DNA of 46,911 nucleotides from Motiliproteus sp. Lineage in GTDB: Bacteria; Pseudomonadota; Gammaproteobacteria; Pseudomonadales; Balneatricaceae. The stretch covers positions 1 to 46,911 of the forward strand of contig JAPHRD010000130.1 of NCBI GenBank assembly GCA_026196225.1. The letters run 5' to 3'. Positions within the stretch are counted from its first letter, which is position 1. Each line of letters begins with the position of its first letter. Below the pieces are notes generated by a model, which did no database searches, was not told the DNA's origin, and worked only from the letters and a program-made list of their open reading frames with translations. A program made the position numbers and the translations under genes. Shown in pieces: positions 30,805 to 41,436 of the stretch.

Positions 30805-32175
30805 TTAAACCCGGTGGCGTCGACTAGGCTCACGCATGGTCACAAATTCTTCTGCTGCAGTGGGATGAATACCAATGGTCTGATCGAAATCAGCTTTGCT
30901 GGCACCCGCCTTCATGGCAACCGCGATGCCCTGAATAATCTCTCCGGCGTCATCACCCACCATATGCACACCGACTACCCGATCACTTTCACTATCGACG
31001 ATCATCTTCATCAACGTACGCTCTTCGGAGCCGCTGATGGTGTGTTTTAGGGCCCGGAAACTGGAGCTATAAACGTCGACACAACCGTAGCGCTCTTTGG
31101 CTTGCTCTTCCGATAGACCCACGGTGCCAATATTGGGTTGGCTAAATACCGCCGTGGCGATCAGGTCGTAGTCCACTTCAGGGTTAGTATCGGGCTTGGT
31201 ATAAAGATGACGTACCAAACGCATACCCTCGGCCAAAGCAACCGGCGTCAGCTGCATCCGGTCGATCACATCCCCTACCGCGTAGATGGACTCAACGCTG
31301 CTTTGGAAATTGCTGTCGACTTTAACGGAACCGTTGGGTTTTAACTCAACACCGGCCTCCTCCAATCCCAAACCCTGGGTATTGGGATGACGGCCAGTTG
31401 CATAGAGCACACAATCAAATTCCATGGTCGAACCATCGGTGAGCAACACCTCTAAACTGCCGTCGGCCTGCTTTTGGATCGATTCAACGTTGATATTGAA
31501 TCGTAGATCCACGCCTTTCTTCTTCATCTCATCGGCTACGAAAGTACGGATCTCCTGATCGAATCCACGAAGGAATAGATCCCCTCGGTAGAGTTGGGTC
31601 GTTTTAGCCCCAAGGCCATTAAAGATACCGGCAAATTCTACGGCGATGTAACCACCACCGACAATCAGGACCCTTTGGGGGAAAGAAGCCAGATCGAACA
31701 CTTCGTTTGAGGTGGTGACAAACTCTTTGCCAGGAATATCCGGAACACTAGGCCAACCACCGGTTGCAATCAGAATTCGCTCTGCACTGTAGCGTTGACC
31801 ATTCACTTCCACTTCGTGGGTGCCTGTCACGGTGGCTCTACCATTGATAATCTGCGCACCGGAGTTATCCAACAGGGATTGATAGATTCCGTTTAAGCGT
31901 TCGATCTCGCTGGATTTATTGTCCCGTAAAGTAGCCCAATCAAACTGAGCCGTCTGGGATTGCCAGCCAAATCCTTGCGCCTGATGGAACTGCTCTCCGT
32001 AGTGAGAGGCGTAGACGTACAGTTTCTTAGGTACACAGCCCACATTTACACAGGTTCCTCCCATGTAGCGGTCTTCAGCCACTGCAACTTTTACACCCTG
32101 GGCCGCAGCCATCCTTGCGGCGCGCACACCACCGGATCCAGCTCCAATAACAAATAGGTCGAAATCGTAGGTCAT
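30805..32175 (-). CDS. gor: Glutathione-disulfide reductase
   Basis: The 456-residue flavoprotein starts at ATG 32175 ([24 protein letters not shown]). It carries the redox-active disulfide motif [13 protein letters not shown], a second NADPH-binding Rossmann motif '[15 protein letters not shown]', 'YATGRHPNT', and the C-terminal catalytic '[14 protein letters not shown]' (His-Glu). It reduces glutathione disulfide with NADPH. An upstream frame of 24 codons has no typical start signal. Length is normal (about 450). Confidence 0.95.
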   Translation of the reverse strand: MTYDFDLFVIGAGSGGVRAARMAAAQGVKVAVAEDRYMGGTCVNVGCVPKKLYVYASHYGEQFHQAQGFGWQSQTAQFDWATLRDNKSSEIERLNGIYQSLLDNSGAQIINGRATVTGTHEVEVNGQRYSAERILIATGGWPSVPDIPGKEFVTTSNEVFDLASFPQRVLIVGGGYIAVEFAGIFNGLGAKTTQLYRGDLFLRGFDQEIRTFVADEMKKKGVDLRFNINVESIQKQADGSLEVLLTDGSTMEFDCVLYATGRHPNTQGLGLEEAGVELKPNGSVKVDSNFQSSVESIYAVGDVIDRMQLTPVALAEGMRLVRHLYTKPDTNPEVDYDLIATAVFSQPNIGTVGLSEEQAKERYGCVDVYSSSFRALKHTISGSEERTLMKMIVDSESDRVVGVHMVGDDAGEIIQGIAVAMKAGASKADFDQTIGIHPTAAEEFVTMREPSRRHRV

Positions 32176-32369
32176 GCTTGTCTCACTTGAATATTCGAGA
32201 TTGTTAAAATAGCGCTCAATGTACTCAGACTCAATCTGAATCGCCAATTAAGGCTGGCTAGCGGATCAATAGATAAATTCTATCGACTACCTATTTTCAA
32301 TTACCAGCCCTTCAGCTAAGTTATCCGACTCATTACCACCTGCAATGTTTCAGTGATTTGGAAACAGAT

Positions 32370-33185
32370 ATGAAAATAGTCTCTTTTAATACCAATGGCA
32401 TTCGCGCACGCCTGCACCAACTGGAAGCGCTGATCGAAAAACACCAACCTGACGTGATCGGCGTACAGGAGACCAAAGTCCATGACGATGAGTTCCCCCT
32501 GGCTGCTATTGAGGCGATGGGTTATCACTGCGAATTCCACGGCCAAAAGGGACATTACGGGGTATGCCTGATCTCCAAGCGTCCACCGCTATCTCTGCGT
32601 AAGGGCTATCCTGGCGATGTTGACGATGCTCAGCGACGGATGATAATTGGCGACTATGAAAGCGACATCGGCAACACCGTTACGGTGATGAACGGCTATT
32701 TTCCCCAGGGCGAAAGCATTCACCATGAAACCAAGTTCCCGGCAAAGCGGGCCTTCTATCAGGATCTGCAAAATCTTCTCGAACAGGAGTACCAGAACCA
32801 GCAAAATCTGGTGGTGATTGGTGATATGAATATCTCTCCCGAGGATGTGGATATCGGCATCGGAGAAGACAACCGCAAGCGCTGGCTGCGCACCGGAAAG
32901 TCCAGTTTTCAGCCGGAAGAACGGGAATGGCTCGGTCGTCTGAAAGACTGGGGATTGGTGGACAGCTTCCGTCAACAAAATCCGGATACTGATGACCGCT
33001 TCAGCTGGTTTGACTATCGGAGCAAGGGATTTAACCGGGAACCCAAACGGGGACTGCGGATAGACCTTGTCATGGCCACTGCACCTTTAATGGATTGTAT
33101 TGAAGAAACGGGGATCGACTATGAGATCCGTGCCATGGAAAAGCCCTCGGATCATTGTCCCATCTGGGCCACCTTTAAGATCTAG
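32370..33185 (+). CDS. xthA: Exodeoxyribonuclease III (AP endonuclease)
   Basis: The start at ATG 32370 opens [22 protein letters not shown]. Motifs include '[15 protein letters not shown]' (catalytic Glu), '[14 protein letters not shown]', '[15 protein letters not shown]' (D-x-N), '[20 protein letters not shown]' (D) and '[12 protein letters not shown]' (S-D-H). The 271-residue length is normal. The enzyme cuts DNA at abasic sites and removes 3' blocks. Confidence 0.95.
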   Translation: MKIVSFNTNGIRARLHQLEALIEKHQPDVIGVQETKVHDDEFPLAAIEAMGYHCEFHGQKGHYGVCLISKRPPLSLRKGYPGDVDDAQRRMIIGDYESDIGNTVTVMNGYFPQGESIHHETKFPAKRAFYQDLQNLLEQEYQNQQNLVVIGDMNISPEDVDIGIGEDNRKRWLRTGKSSFQPEEREWLGRLKDWGLVDSFRQQNPDTDDRFSWFDYRSKGFNREPKRGLRIDLVMATAPLMDCIEETGIDYEIRAMEKPSDHCPIWATFKI

Positions 33186-33197
33186 ATTTTAACGTTG

Positions 33198-34118
33198 TTA
33201 CTGATCAAGATCTTTTACGATCAGTACATCACAGTGAATGTGATCTAAGGTAATCTCCGAAGTGGAGCCGATAAAGAAACGGTCCAACGAACTGCGATTT
33301 ACGGCTCCCAAGACAACAACATCTGCATTGTTCTTATCTAAAAATTCCGGCAGTACTGCGTGGGTATCCCCTTCCGCCAAATAGGCCTCCACAACACCTT
33401 CCGCTAATCCAAACTGCTCCAACAATACCTCTAACGCCTGTTGGTGGGTATTGCGTAATTTATCGCGAAACCGCTCATAGTCTAAAACCAGCGTGTCATC
33501 GAGAATGACCGACATGGGCAGTGGTTGAAAGCTATGAAAAACTTTTAACTTTCCCTGCAGCCAATCACAGATCTGCTTTGACCTTTTCAAAATGAGCATG
33601 TCGATGGTGGTGGATTTTTCATGGGAATGAATGGGATCAACGGCCGCTATTATGGTTGGGCACTGATTCCAAGCTGAGGGCCGCACCAACAACAACGGAA
33701 CCTTAGCGTGGCGGATCAGTTCCCAATCCACATGTCCAAACAAATGTTGATCTAAACGATGATGGTAGCGGCAATCCTTTAAAACCAGGTCAGGATCGTA
33801 ACGCTCTATTTTAGTCAGCATGCCCCGTTCCATATGTCGTTCCCAGCATACATCTGCAGAGGCCTCGATCCCTTCAGCCAGTAACTGTTGGACCAGCTCT
33901 TCGAGCCATTTTTCTACCCCGTGCATAAAGCCCATTTTGGCGTGATTTTTTTGTTCCTCGTCGAACAGGTATTTCGACGAAAGGGATTGGCTGTAGCAAC
34001 AGTAAAACAGCTCCAATTTAGCTTCACTTGCCGTAGCCAAATGTCTGGCCTTGGCCAGCAACGGCTCCACCTGCTCCTTTGACTCGATCAGCACTAGAAT
34101 CTTTTCTACCAGATTCAT
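33198..34118 (-). CDS. Tandem universal stress protein (UspE-like)
   Basis: This 306-residue protein consists of two Usp domains: about 1-145 ('ILVLIESKEQVEPLLAKARHLATASEAKLELFYCCYS') and about 150-306 ('TIIAAVDPIHSHEKSTTIDMLILKRSKQICDWL'). It ends in 'ADVVVLGAVNRSSLDRFFIGSTSEITLDHIHCDVLIVK', with the G-x-x-x-R-x-x-x-x-F-x-G-S/T-x-A/S-E-type nucleotide signature. UspE-like tandem proteins respond to stress. The ribosome binding site GGAGGG precedes ATG 34118. A possible FNR/Anr site lies upstream. Confidence 0.88.
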   Translation of the reverse strand: MNLVEKILVLIESKEQVEPLLAKARHLATASEAKLELFYCCYSQSLSSKYLFDEEQKNHAKMGFMHGVEKWLEELVQQLLAEGIEASADVCWERHMERGMLTKIERYDPDLVLKDCRYHHRLDQHLFGHVDWELIRHAKVPLLLVRPSAWNQCPTIIAAVDPIHSHEKSTTIDMLILKRSKQICDWLQGKLKVFHSFQPLPMSVILDDTLVLDYERFRDKLRNTHQQALEVLLEQFGLAEGVVEAYLAEGDTHAVLPEFLDKNNADVVVLGAVNRSSLDRFFIGSTSEITLDHIHCDVLIVKDLDQ

Positions 34119-34333
34119 CTTCAGCCCTCCCTAAATCATCAGCACATAGAACGATTACCCTGCTATTAACATAGCAATGATTAGGCTTTACCACCGGCGA
34201 TCAAGCAGCTCAAACGGAACTTTCTTTACTATATAGGTACCGATTATGTAGGTATTGCTAATTTAAGATCGACAGCATGAGAAAAGTTAGTAATAATTCT
34301 CAAAATCACTATTAATCATAGTCGCTGGCTCAC

Positions 34334-34347
34334 CTGACACAGATCAA
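34334..34347. promoter_or_regulatory. Candidate FNR/Anr-type binding site
   Basis: CTGACACAGATCAA matches TTGAT-N4-ATCAA with three of five on the left and five of five on the right. It is framed by TGGCTC and GAGCCA arms (34326-34331, 34348-34353). It lies in the 427-base gene-free stretch 34119-34545, between the divergent UspE-like and BigR-like genes, where nothing else is recognised. Only a candidate; many regulators share this pattern. Confidence 0.35.
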
Positions 34348-34545
34348 GGAGCCAGATAGTCGATTAACCTAGTATTTCACTCAGCTTATTCACAATGGGA
34401 GTTTTATGGCTACGGCCATTATCACTTAGCTATTGTACGGCTTTTAGATTAGATTATACTAATAAGTTATCGTTGAGCATGTTTTTATGTTCATGTATAT
34501 TGCCAGATCTAGATTGGATACTTGGTTGTCAGAGGAGTTTTCAAA

Positions 34546-34878
34546 TTGGACAGAGTGTTACAACAACAAAAACAACAAACACCGCTAGAGTTGATGCGTT
34601 CGAATGCTCGTGATGCAGCTCAGCTGCTGAAAGCACTTGCGAACGAAAACCGATTACTGATTCTTTGCTATTTGGATGGAAAAGAACTATCAGTCACAGA
34701 ACTGAATTCATTCCTCGATCTCAGCCAGTCAGCACTATCTCAACACCTAGCAGTGCTTCGTCGTGATGGACTAGTTAGTACCCGCCGTGAATCTCAAACC
34801 ATCTACTACTCATTGTCCGGAGATACTGCCAGCAGAGTGATTCATACTCTGCACGATATGTATTGCCCCGACATGTAG
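34546..34878 (+). CDS. ArsR-family regulator of BigR/YgaV (sulfide-sensing) type
   Basis: The start is TTG 34546 because AGAGGAG lies 8 bases upstream; the product is 110 residues. It has the winged-helix 'LLKALANENRLLILCYLDGKELSVTELNSFLDLSQSALSQHLAVLRRDGLVSTRRESQTIYYSL'. Two cysteines, one in LLILCYL and one in the C-terminal MYCPDM, sit at the positions used for persulfide sensing by BigR/SqrR proteins. It lacks the metal-site CVC motif of ArsR/SmtB. So it probably senses sulfane sulfur, not arsenic. Its target is unknown. Confidence 0.82.
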   Translation: MDRVLQQQKQQTPLELMRSNARDAAQLLKALANENRLLILCYLDGKELSVTELNSFLDLSQSALSQHLAVLRRDGLVSTRRESQTIYYSLSGDTASRVIHTLHDMYCPDM

Positions 34879-34926
34879 TTTAAGTTTAAGACTCTTCGGT
34901 ACCAGTTCCGGTTCTCGACTGCAGCA

Positions 34927-37671
34927 TTAATGCTGCAGTCGGTGAATCTGCCAATCTTCGGTGGGTTCATTAAGCATCATCTTCATCTCGACCACCTCCT
35001 CTTCGGCATTATAACTATTATCAAAACCAAGCTTTTTGGCCAAGCCCTGCATCCCTAAATTGGTCGGCAAAGTACTTCCCATAATTTCCAAAGTGCCCTG
35101 GGCCTTGCAGTAGTTGATCATCTTTTCCATCAACATCCGTCCCAGCCCTTCACCCTGAAGATCATCGCGAATCACTACCGCGAACTCCGCCTGGATATTA
35201 TCTGGATCGGTGGTGGTGCGCACTACACCGAGAGTTTCGAAACCCGGAGCAGCATGTCGCTTGGCCGAAGCGATAAAAGCCATCTCGCGGTCATAGTCTA
35301 TCTGTGTCCAGGTCGCTAGCTCACTGTGGGTAGGAACCCCTCGACTATAGAAGTAACGCAGACGAATGGACTCAGGGCTCAGACTCTTAAAGAACTCCAG
35401 ATGATTTGGCTCATCCTCCCCTTTAATCGGCCTCAGAACCACCTCTCGCTTACTCTTTTTGAGTTGGGTGGTCTCAGTAAGCTGCTCAGGATATGGAGAG
35501 ATTGCCAACCCACAGGCAGCTCCCATAGAAATACTGACATCAATCGCCAGAATACCGCGCTTATTGATTAGCAGCGGATTGATCTCCAGGGTGTGCAGCT
35601 CCGGGTTATCGACCACTAGTTGAGACAGGTGGATCAGCAATTCACACAGATGCTGCATATCATCCTCGAATTTATCGCTATTCTCTTTCAGAAAACGATA
35701 GATTCGAGAGGAACGAATAAGACGACGAGCGAGACTCTCGTTGAGAGGCGGTAGCGTCAGTTGCCGATCTTCCAATACATCGACCGCGTAGCCTCCCGCA
35801 CCGAAGAATATCATTGGACCAAACACAGGATCACGGGTAACACCTACACAGACCTGCAGCGACTGAAAGCCACGCTTCATTTGCTGAATGGCGTAGCCTC
35901 GCATCTCATCATCGCTGTAACGCTCGCCCACTCGGTAGGCCAATTTAGTCACGGCGTGCTTAACTTCGCTTACCGAGTAAAGATCCAGAGCTAAATCACG
36001 CCAGCGCTGACCGGAACGTTCGTCGTAGCAGAACGGAAAGCGATTATCCTTGTGAAGCGCCTTAACGGCTATAGATCCGCCCAGATGCTTTGCCACTTCC
36101 ACCACACCATCGATATCATCTGCGTAGAGCGTGTGCGCTACCGGTATCTCATAAAGTTCCAGCAAGCGGCGACACTCTTCATCACGCAAATAAGGGCGCT
36201 CATGATCCAAGGCATGAAGGACATGACCACGAGCGCGGTGCCTGCCTCGTCGATTGGCAGCCATCTCCATAGCGATAGGCGTTTGCTTCATCGTTTCCTG
36301 GTTGCGACGGTACTCCACCATATGCATAAAGGCATCAGCGGCTTTCTCAGGAGTGATAAAGGTGGGGATTTTTGCCTCGTTAAGTAAATTACGGGCAGCG
36401 ATGGCTGTGCTTCGTCCCATCCAACAGGTCAGCACGTTTCTCGGAGTTTTCTTGGCGGCCTGAATAATTGCTTCAGCAGTTGCGGAGCTTGGCGCCAATT
36501 GTGTTGGAGCATGAATCACCAATACAGCATCGACATTCTTGTCTTTGGTAAGTACTTGGGTCACTTCACCAAAAAGCTCAGGAGTCGCATCAGCGTTAAG
36601 ATCGATGGGGTTACTTCGAGTCCAAAAATCCGGCAACAGGGAATCCAAGGCCTCCTTGGTTTCATCGGTCAGCGGAGCCAATTTACCCTGATGACGGAGT
36701 AGTCGCTCTACCGCTAGTGCATTGGGGCCGGCACCATTGCCAATCACCGCCAAACGCTCGCCGCGCAAAGGCTTCATGCAGGTCAGTGTTTCCAGAGCAT
36801 CAAACAGTTCGTCACTGCTTTCGACTCGGACCACACCGACGCGCTGCAGCACTGTATCGTAGATCTTGTTGAGGCTATCAACGCCCTGAGGCAGTTGACG
36901 CTTGCGAGTATCGGCATCGAACTCCATATTATTCTTGAGGACGATCACTAACTTGTTTCGGGCTGCTGCCCGTATAGCCGACAAGAAATGGTGCGACTCT
37001 TCAGGGGCAATGCTATCTACCTGAATAAGCAGTGCGTGGGTATAGGGATCATTGGCCAGATGGTCAATGACGCCAGGGAGGCTTACATCCACACTGCCCC
37101 CCAGTGTCAGGAAGTTTGAGAAACCAATTCCCTGGCCGTTAGCCCAGTCGATCATCGCTGTGCCGAGAATGCCGGACTGACCTACGTAGGACACCTTACC
37201 CTTCAGGATATTGAGGTGTGAGTAGCTGGCATTCATATTATGGCCAGGAACCAGCAAGCCCATACAGTCCGGGCCCATAATGCGAATACCGTAGGGTTTT
37301 GCCGCTTCAATAATGTCATCTTTGAATTGATGCATATTGTCATTCTGAGTGCGGGACAACCCCCCGGTAAGGATCATCGCCGCCCGAACCTGGTTCGCTC
37401 CCAGTTTGCGGATAATTCCCGGCACTGCATCCGGTGGCGAGCAGATAATCGCCAAATCCGGCATTTCCGGCATCTGTGCAACCCCTGTGTAGCAGGGGAT
37501 GCCGTACACTTCCTCGTATCCCTGTTTATTGACGGCCACTAATTTCCCTGTGAACCCGCCATCGATTAGGTTGGATAAAACCACGCCGCCCATGCTGTTG
37601 TGCTTTTCAGAAGCGCCAAAGACGGCAATAGATTTAGGGGTAAAGAATCGTTTCAGGTAACTGGTGCTCAC
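34927..37671 (-). CDS. Pat-type bifunctional protein: NDP-forming acyl-CoA synthetase domain plus GNAT
   Basis: The 914-residue protein starts at GTG 37671 with GGGAG about 9 bases upstream. Order of domains: CoA-binding (1-130, 'PKSIAVFGASEKHNSMGGVVLSNLIDGGF'), succinyl-CoA ligase-like (about 160-460, 'SYVGQSGILGTAMIDW', 'VIGNGAGPNALAVERLL'), ATP-grasp (about 490-720), and C-terminal GNAT (about 740-900, 'VVIRDDLQGEGLGRMLMEKMINYC', G-L-G-R). It resembles the PatZ/Pat lysine acetyltransferases that acetylate metabolic enzymes such as acetyl-CoA synthetase. Catalytic His in the synthetase part may be absent, as in PatZ; I did not establish this. Confidence 0.9.
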   Translation of the reverse strand: MSTSYLKRFFTPKSIAVFGASEKHNSMGGVVLSNLIDGGFTGKLVAVNKQGYEEVYGIPCYTGVAQMPEMPDLAIICSPPDAVPGIIRKLGANQVRAAMILTGGLSRTQNDNMHQFKDDIIEAAKPYGIRIMGPDCMGLLVPGHNMNASYSHLNILKGKVSYVGQSGILGTAMIDWANGQGIGFSNFLTLGGSVDVSLPGVIDHLANDPYTHALLIQVDSIAPEESHHFLSAIRAAARNKLVIVLKNNMEFDADTRKRQLPQGVDSLNKIYDTVLQRVGVVRVESSDELFDALETLTCMKPLRGERLAVIGNGAGPNALAVERLLRHQGKLAPLTDETKEALDSLLPDFWTRSNPIDLNADATPELFGEVTQVLTKDKNVDAVLVIHAPTQLAPSSATAEAIIQAAKKTPRNVLTCWMGRSTAIAARNLLNEAKIPTFITPEKAADAFMHMVEYRRNQETMKQTPIAMEMAANRRGRHRARGHVLHALDHERPYLRDEECRRLLELYEIPVAHTLYADDIDGVVEVAKHLGGSIAVKALHKDNRFPFCYDERSGQRWRDLALDLYSVSEVKHAVTKLAYRVGERYSDDEMRGYAIQQMKRGFQSLQVCVGVTRDPVFGPMIFFGAGGYAVDVLEDRQLTLPPLNESLARRLIRSSRIYRFLKENSDKFEDDMQHLCELLIHLSQLVVDNPELHTLEINPLLINKRGILAIDVSISMGAACGLAISPYPEQLTETTQLKKSKREVVLRPIKGEDEPNHLEFFKSLSPESIRLRYFYSRGVPTHSELATWTQIDYDREMAFIASAKRHAAPGFETLGVVRTTTDPDNIQAEFAVVIRDDLQGEGLGRMLMEKMINYCKAQGTLEIMGSTLPTNLGMQGLAKKLGFDNSYNAEEEVVEMKMMLNEPTEDWQIHRLQH

Positions 37672-37740
37672 AATTCACTGCTCCCGATTGTGCAATGCAA
37701 TATTCGATATTACTAATCATACACCGGTATTGTTGCAAAT

Positions 37741-37770
37741 AAAAAAGGCGATCCTATGATCGCCTTTTTC
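37741..37770. terminator. Intrinsic terminator behind htpG
   Basis: AAAAAAGGCGATC, CTAT loop and GATCGCCTTTTT form an eight-pair GC-containing stem flanked by A- and T-runs. It lies 30 bases behind the htpG stop and works on the minus strand, and probably on the plus strand too. Confidence 0.88.
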
Positions 37771-37799
37771 TATACCTATCGGATTTGATTGCTATCAAG

Positions 37800-39710
37800 C
37801 TACTGGCTCAAGCTTAGCAGCAATTTGTTCAAGCGCTGAACGTATGCTGCCGGATCGTCTAACTGACCACCCTCTGCCAGATTCGCCTGATCAAAAAGAA
37901 CCAAGCTGAGATCATTGAAGCGATCAACATCAGGCTCGTCATTGAGTTTTACAACAAGCGGATGATCAGGATTGAGCTCGAAGCTCGGCTTGGTTTCTGG
38001 CATCTGCTGACCCGCAGCTTCCATGATACGACGCATCTGCATGCCCATATCCTGCTCACCAACAACCAGACAAGCTGGAGAGTCCACCAGGCGATTGGTA
38101 ACACGTACCTCATCTACCTTGCCGGACAGCGCCTCTTTTACACGCTCAACCAGTGAACTGTACTCTTTGGCACTCTCTTCCTGCTTTTTCTTCTCTTCCT
38201 CATTCTCGATCTCACCCAGGTCCAAACCACCCTTGGCGACATCTTGGAAAGTTTTACCATCGTATTCGTTAAGGTTGCTCATCAACCACTCATCAACACG
38301 GTCGGACAGCAGCAGAACTTCGATGCCCTTCTTGCGGAAGACCTCTAAGTGCGGGCTGCTCTTGGCGGTGTTGTGGTTTTCGGCAACAACGTAGTAGATC
38401 GCTTTCTGCTCATCCTTCATGCGCCCGATGTAGGCGTCCAGGGATTCGGTCTGTTCACTGCTATCAGTCTGGGTAGAAGCAAAACGAAGCAGTTTGGCAA
38501 TCTTTTCACGGTTACCAAAGTCTTCTGCAGGACCTTCTTTTAGCACCTGACCAAACTCGTTCCAGAATGTCTGGTACTTCTCTTGGTCCTTACTGGACAT
38601 TTTGGTCAGCATATCCAACGAGCGTTTAGTCAACGCGGTACGCATGGAATCGATGGCCGGGTCTTTCTGAAGAATTTCACGGGATACGTTCAGGGACAGG
38701 TCGTTGGAATCAACTACACCCTTGATGAAACGAAGATACAGAGGCAGGAACTGTTCCGCCTCATCCATGATAAAGACACGCTGAACATACAGCTTGAGGC
38801 CGCGAATACCGTCACGGTTCCACATATCGAAAGGAGCTTTGGAAGGCACATACAGCAAGCTGGTGTACTCCAATTTACCTTCTACGCGGTTATGGCTCCA
38901 GCTTAGAGGATCCTGAAAATCATGGGAAACGTGCTTGTAGAACTCGTTGTACTCTTCGTCAGACACTTCTGAACGAGAACGAGCCCAAAGTGCCGTGGCA
39001 TTGTTTACAGGTTCCCACTCGATCTTTTCCTCATCGGCTTCTTCACCTTCAACAGGTGGGTTTTCTTTGATCATCTCCACCGGGATGGAGATATGATCAG
39101 AATATTTTCGAATCAGACTGCGCAGACGCCAGCTATCGCAGAATTCGTTCTCTTCATCTTTCAGGTGCAGAACGATGGTGGTACCGCGATTGGCCTTATC
39201 GACAGTGCCAATGGAGAATTCACCTTCACCATGGGATTCCCAATGGACGCCATTAGCGACTTCATCACCCGCTTTACGGGTAAAGACCTCAACACGGTCA
39301 GCGACAATAAAGGAGGAGTAGAAACCCACACCAAACTGGCCAATCAGCTGAGAGTCTTTCTGCTGATCACCGGTCAGGTTGGATAGAAATTCTGAGGTAC
39401 CAGACTTGGCGATCGTGCCCAGATGCTCGATCACATCCTCACGGTTCATACCGATACCATTATCGATGACACTGATCGTCTTGGCTTCGGCATCAAATTC
39501 GATGCGGATCTTTAGATCCGGATCACTTTCGTACAATCCCCCATCGGCCAGCGCTTTGAAGCGCAATTTATCAGCAGCATCAGAGGCGTTAGAAACCAGC
39601 TCGCGCAGGAAAATTTCCTTGTTGCTGTACAGCGAGTGGATCATCAAGTGGAGCAGTTGCTTTACTTCGGTTTGAAAACCAAGCGTTTCTTTCTGTGTTT
39701 CTGTGGTCAT
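37800..39710 (-). CDS. htpG: Chaperone HtpG (Hsp90)
   Basis: The 636-residue protein has the GHKL N-terminal ATPase ('[18 protein letters not shown]', '[28 protein letters not shown]', '[18 protein letters not shown]', 'GTTIVLHL'), the middle domain with '[38 protein letters not shown]', and the C-terminal dimerisation domain ending in '[12 protein letters not shown]'. Length and motifs are normal. ATG start. Terminator at 37741-37770. Confidence 0.97.
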   Translation of the reverse strand: MTTETQKETLGFQTEVKQLLHLMIHSLYSNKEIFLRELVSNASDAADKLRFKALADGGLYESDPDLKIRIEFDAEAKTISVIDNGIGMNREDVIEHLGTIAKSGTSEFLSNLTGDQQKDSQLIGQFGVGFYSSFIVADRVEVFTRKAGDEVANGVHWESHGEGEFSIGTVDKANRGTTIVLHLKDEENEFCDSWRLRSLIRKYSDHISIPVEMIKENPPVEGEEADEEKIEWEPVNNATALWARSRSEVSDEEYNEFYKHVSHDFQDPLSWSHNRVEGKLEYTSLLYVPSKAPFDMWNRDGIRGLKLYVQRVFIMDEAEQFLPLYLRFIKGVVDSNDLSLNVSREILQKDPAIDSMRTALTKRSLDMLTKMSSKDQEKYQTFWNEFGQVLKEGPAEDFGNREKIAKLLRFASTQTDSSEQTESLDAYIGRMKDEQKAIYYVVAENHNTAKSSPHLEVFRKKGIEVLLLSDRVDEWLMSNLNEYDGKTFQDVAKGGLDLGEIENEEEKKKQEESAKEYSSLVERVKEALSGKVDEVRVTNRLVDSPACLVVGEQDMGMQMRRIMEAAGQQMPETKPSFELNPDHPLVVKLNDEPDVDRFNDLSLVLFDQANLAEGGQLDDPAAYVQRLNKLLLSLSQ

Positions 39711-39856
39711 CGATTACAACCCTGTCAACGAATTTCTAGCAAATTAAAGGCCTGAGAGACAACGGCCAGTGGCTACGATGTCTATCTGACTAGGCTGAAT
39801 TTAGAGGTGGGGGCTGAATTTATGATTTCAAGCGTCGACGACAAAGATCTGAAAAA

Positions 39857-40606
39857 TCATTTGTGCAGTTCTTGACGAAAATCCATTGGTTCGTGATCAC
39901 CTTCGGCAATGCTGACCATTAATGTGCTTAAAACTGGAGATTTGAATTCCCGGAGATAAAGCACCATAACCACGATGGTACTGAAGCCGATAAAGCACCA
40001 TGAATTTATAAACCAGGCCAGTAACGCCATGCTGAAATAGTAAGAACGCAGACCAAAGTTAAAGTTGTTGGCAGCCATGGATATCATTTTCGAAGAGCGC
40101 TCTATAAAGGCTTTGAGTTCCATCTCTGAGGCACCGTCTTCAGGCATCGGCGCACTGCCGATCAGTACAGCACAGAAACCGTACTGGCGCAGACTCCAGG
40201 TAAACTTAAAGAAGGCGTAAATAAAAACCACGATAATCACCAACAGCTTGATCTCCCACTCCAGCTTCGAGGTCTCAGCCAGAATCGGAACATCCGACAC
40301 TACCGTGACGATCTTATCTGAAGCACCCAAAGCGGTGACCAGACCGGCCAAAATCAGGATGGTGCTGGAAGCAAAAAATGCCACGCTGCGCTCCAGGTTA
40401 GCTACCGCAGAAATATCAGCAATGCGCACATCACGATCGAGCATTCGGCGCATCCAATCGACACGATACAGATGCAACACATTCGCCAAGCAGGGGGTTG
40501 TGCGTGCCCTTATCTGAGCGAAGAGCGCATAACCTTTAAAGCAGATCAGAAACCAGACGATCGCTGCCAAACTGGGCCAGTCGTTCAACAGGGGATCAAA
40601 ATTCAT
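39857..40606 (-). CDS. DUF599 membrane protein
   Basis: This 249-residue protein has four or five membrane segments (near 10-28, 75-95, 118-140, 187-225). DUF599 motifs include 'RVDWMRRMLDRDVRIADISAVANLERSVAFFASSTILILAGLVTALG' and 'KFTWSLRQYGFCAVLIGSAP' with 'AANNFNFGLRSYYFSMALLAWF'. Function of the family is unknown. It is divergent from rluE. Confidence 0.92.
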   Translation of the reverse strand: MNFDPLLNDWPSLAAIVWFLICFKGYALFAQIRARTTPCLANVLHLYRVDWMRRMLDRDVRIADISAVANLERSVAFFASSTILILAGLVTALGASDKIVTVVSDVPILAETSKLEWEIKLLVIIVVFIYAFFKFTWSLRQYGFCAVLIGSAPMPEDGASEMELKAFIERSSKMISMAANNFNFGLRSYYFSMALLAWFINSWCFIGFSTIVVMVLYLREFKSPVLSTLMVSIAEGDHEPMDFRQELHK

Positions 40607-40755
40607 GGCTAAGGCTTCTCCATGGCAAGCGTTGGTAAAATACAGGTAACGGTGGAATGCCTGTCGATTGAAGTAAACTACTTTAGATCAATCGTTTACC
40701 ATTACAAACTGAAATTTAATTGGCAACCCAGACATTTACCGTTAGCGCAGCGTCT

Positions 40756-41397
40756 ATGGCAACTATCATACTGTTAAACAAACCCTTTCAGGTGCTTTCT
40801 CAATTTACCGATGACAGCGGGCGAAGCACCCTGGCCGAGTATGTTGACCGTAAAAATGTCTATGCAGCGGGGCGGCTGGATTACGACTCTGAAGGACTAT
40901 TGCTACTCACCGACGATGGGCGCCTGCAACAACAGATTGCAGACCCTCGTTTTAAGCTGGAAAAAACCTACTGGGTTCAAGTGGAGGGAGAGATTAGCGA
41001 TCAAGCCCTAGAACAACTTCGCCAGGGAGTGACCCTGAAAGATGGCCCCACCCGGCCGGCCAAAATCAGAAGGCTCACTGAACCAAAACTTTGGCATCGA
41101 AACCCACCTATCCGCCAGCGTGCCAACATTGCTACCAGTTGGCTGGAGCTTAAGATCAAGGAGGGGCGTAATCGGCAAGTACGTCGAATGACCGCCGAGG
41201 TGGGCTTCCCGACCCTAAGGTTGATTCGGATGGCGATCGGCAACTGGCAGCTGCAGAAGCTACAGCCAGGTGAGTGGCGCAGCGAAACAGTCCATCTGCC
41301 AGCAAAATCGCCCTCACAAAACAAGCATCGTTCAAAACCTGGCACCAATTCTGGTAAACCGCGAAGATCACCACCCAAGCCTAAAAGGCGTGGCTAA
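40756..41397 (+). CDS. rluE: 23S rRNA pseudouridine synthase RluE-like
   Basis: The start is placed at ATG 40756, opening '[59 protein letters not shown]', the RsuA/RluB/E/F family signature with G-R-L-D catalytic aspartate. An upstream start at 40720 would add twelve residues. '[27 protein letters not shown]' is the second conserved motif. No N-terminal S4 domain is present, as in RluE. A basic Ser/Pro/Lys-rich tail of about 30 residues ends the protein. 213 residues. Confidence 0.9.
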   Translation: MATIILLNKPFQVLSQFTDDSGRSTLAEYVDRKNVYAAGRLDYDSEGLLLLTDDGRLQQQIADPRFKLEKTYWVQVEGEISDQALEQLRQGVTLKDGPTRPAKIRRLTEPKLWHRNPPIRQRANIATSWLELKIKEGRNRQVRRMTAEVGFPTLRLIRMAIGNWQLQKLQPGEWRSETVHLPAKSPSQNKHRSKPGTNSGKPRRSPPKPKRRG

Positions 41398-41436
41398 GTG
41401 TCATCCCACGAGATCTATCTCAAAGGAAACTTAGGA

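Noticed and set aside
34546-34878. The ArsR-family gene as the regulator of the arsenic operon
   Set aside because: It lacks the CVC-type arsenite site, has sulfide-sensor cysteines and is more than 20 kb away from the operon.
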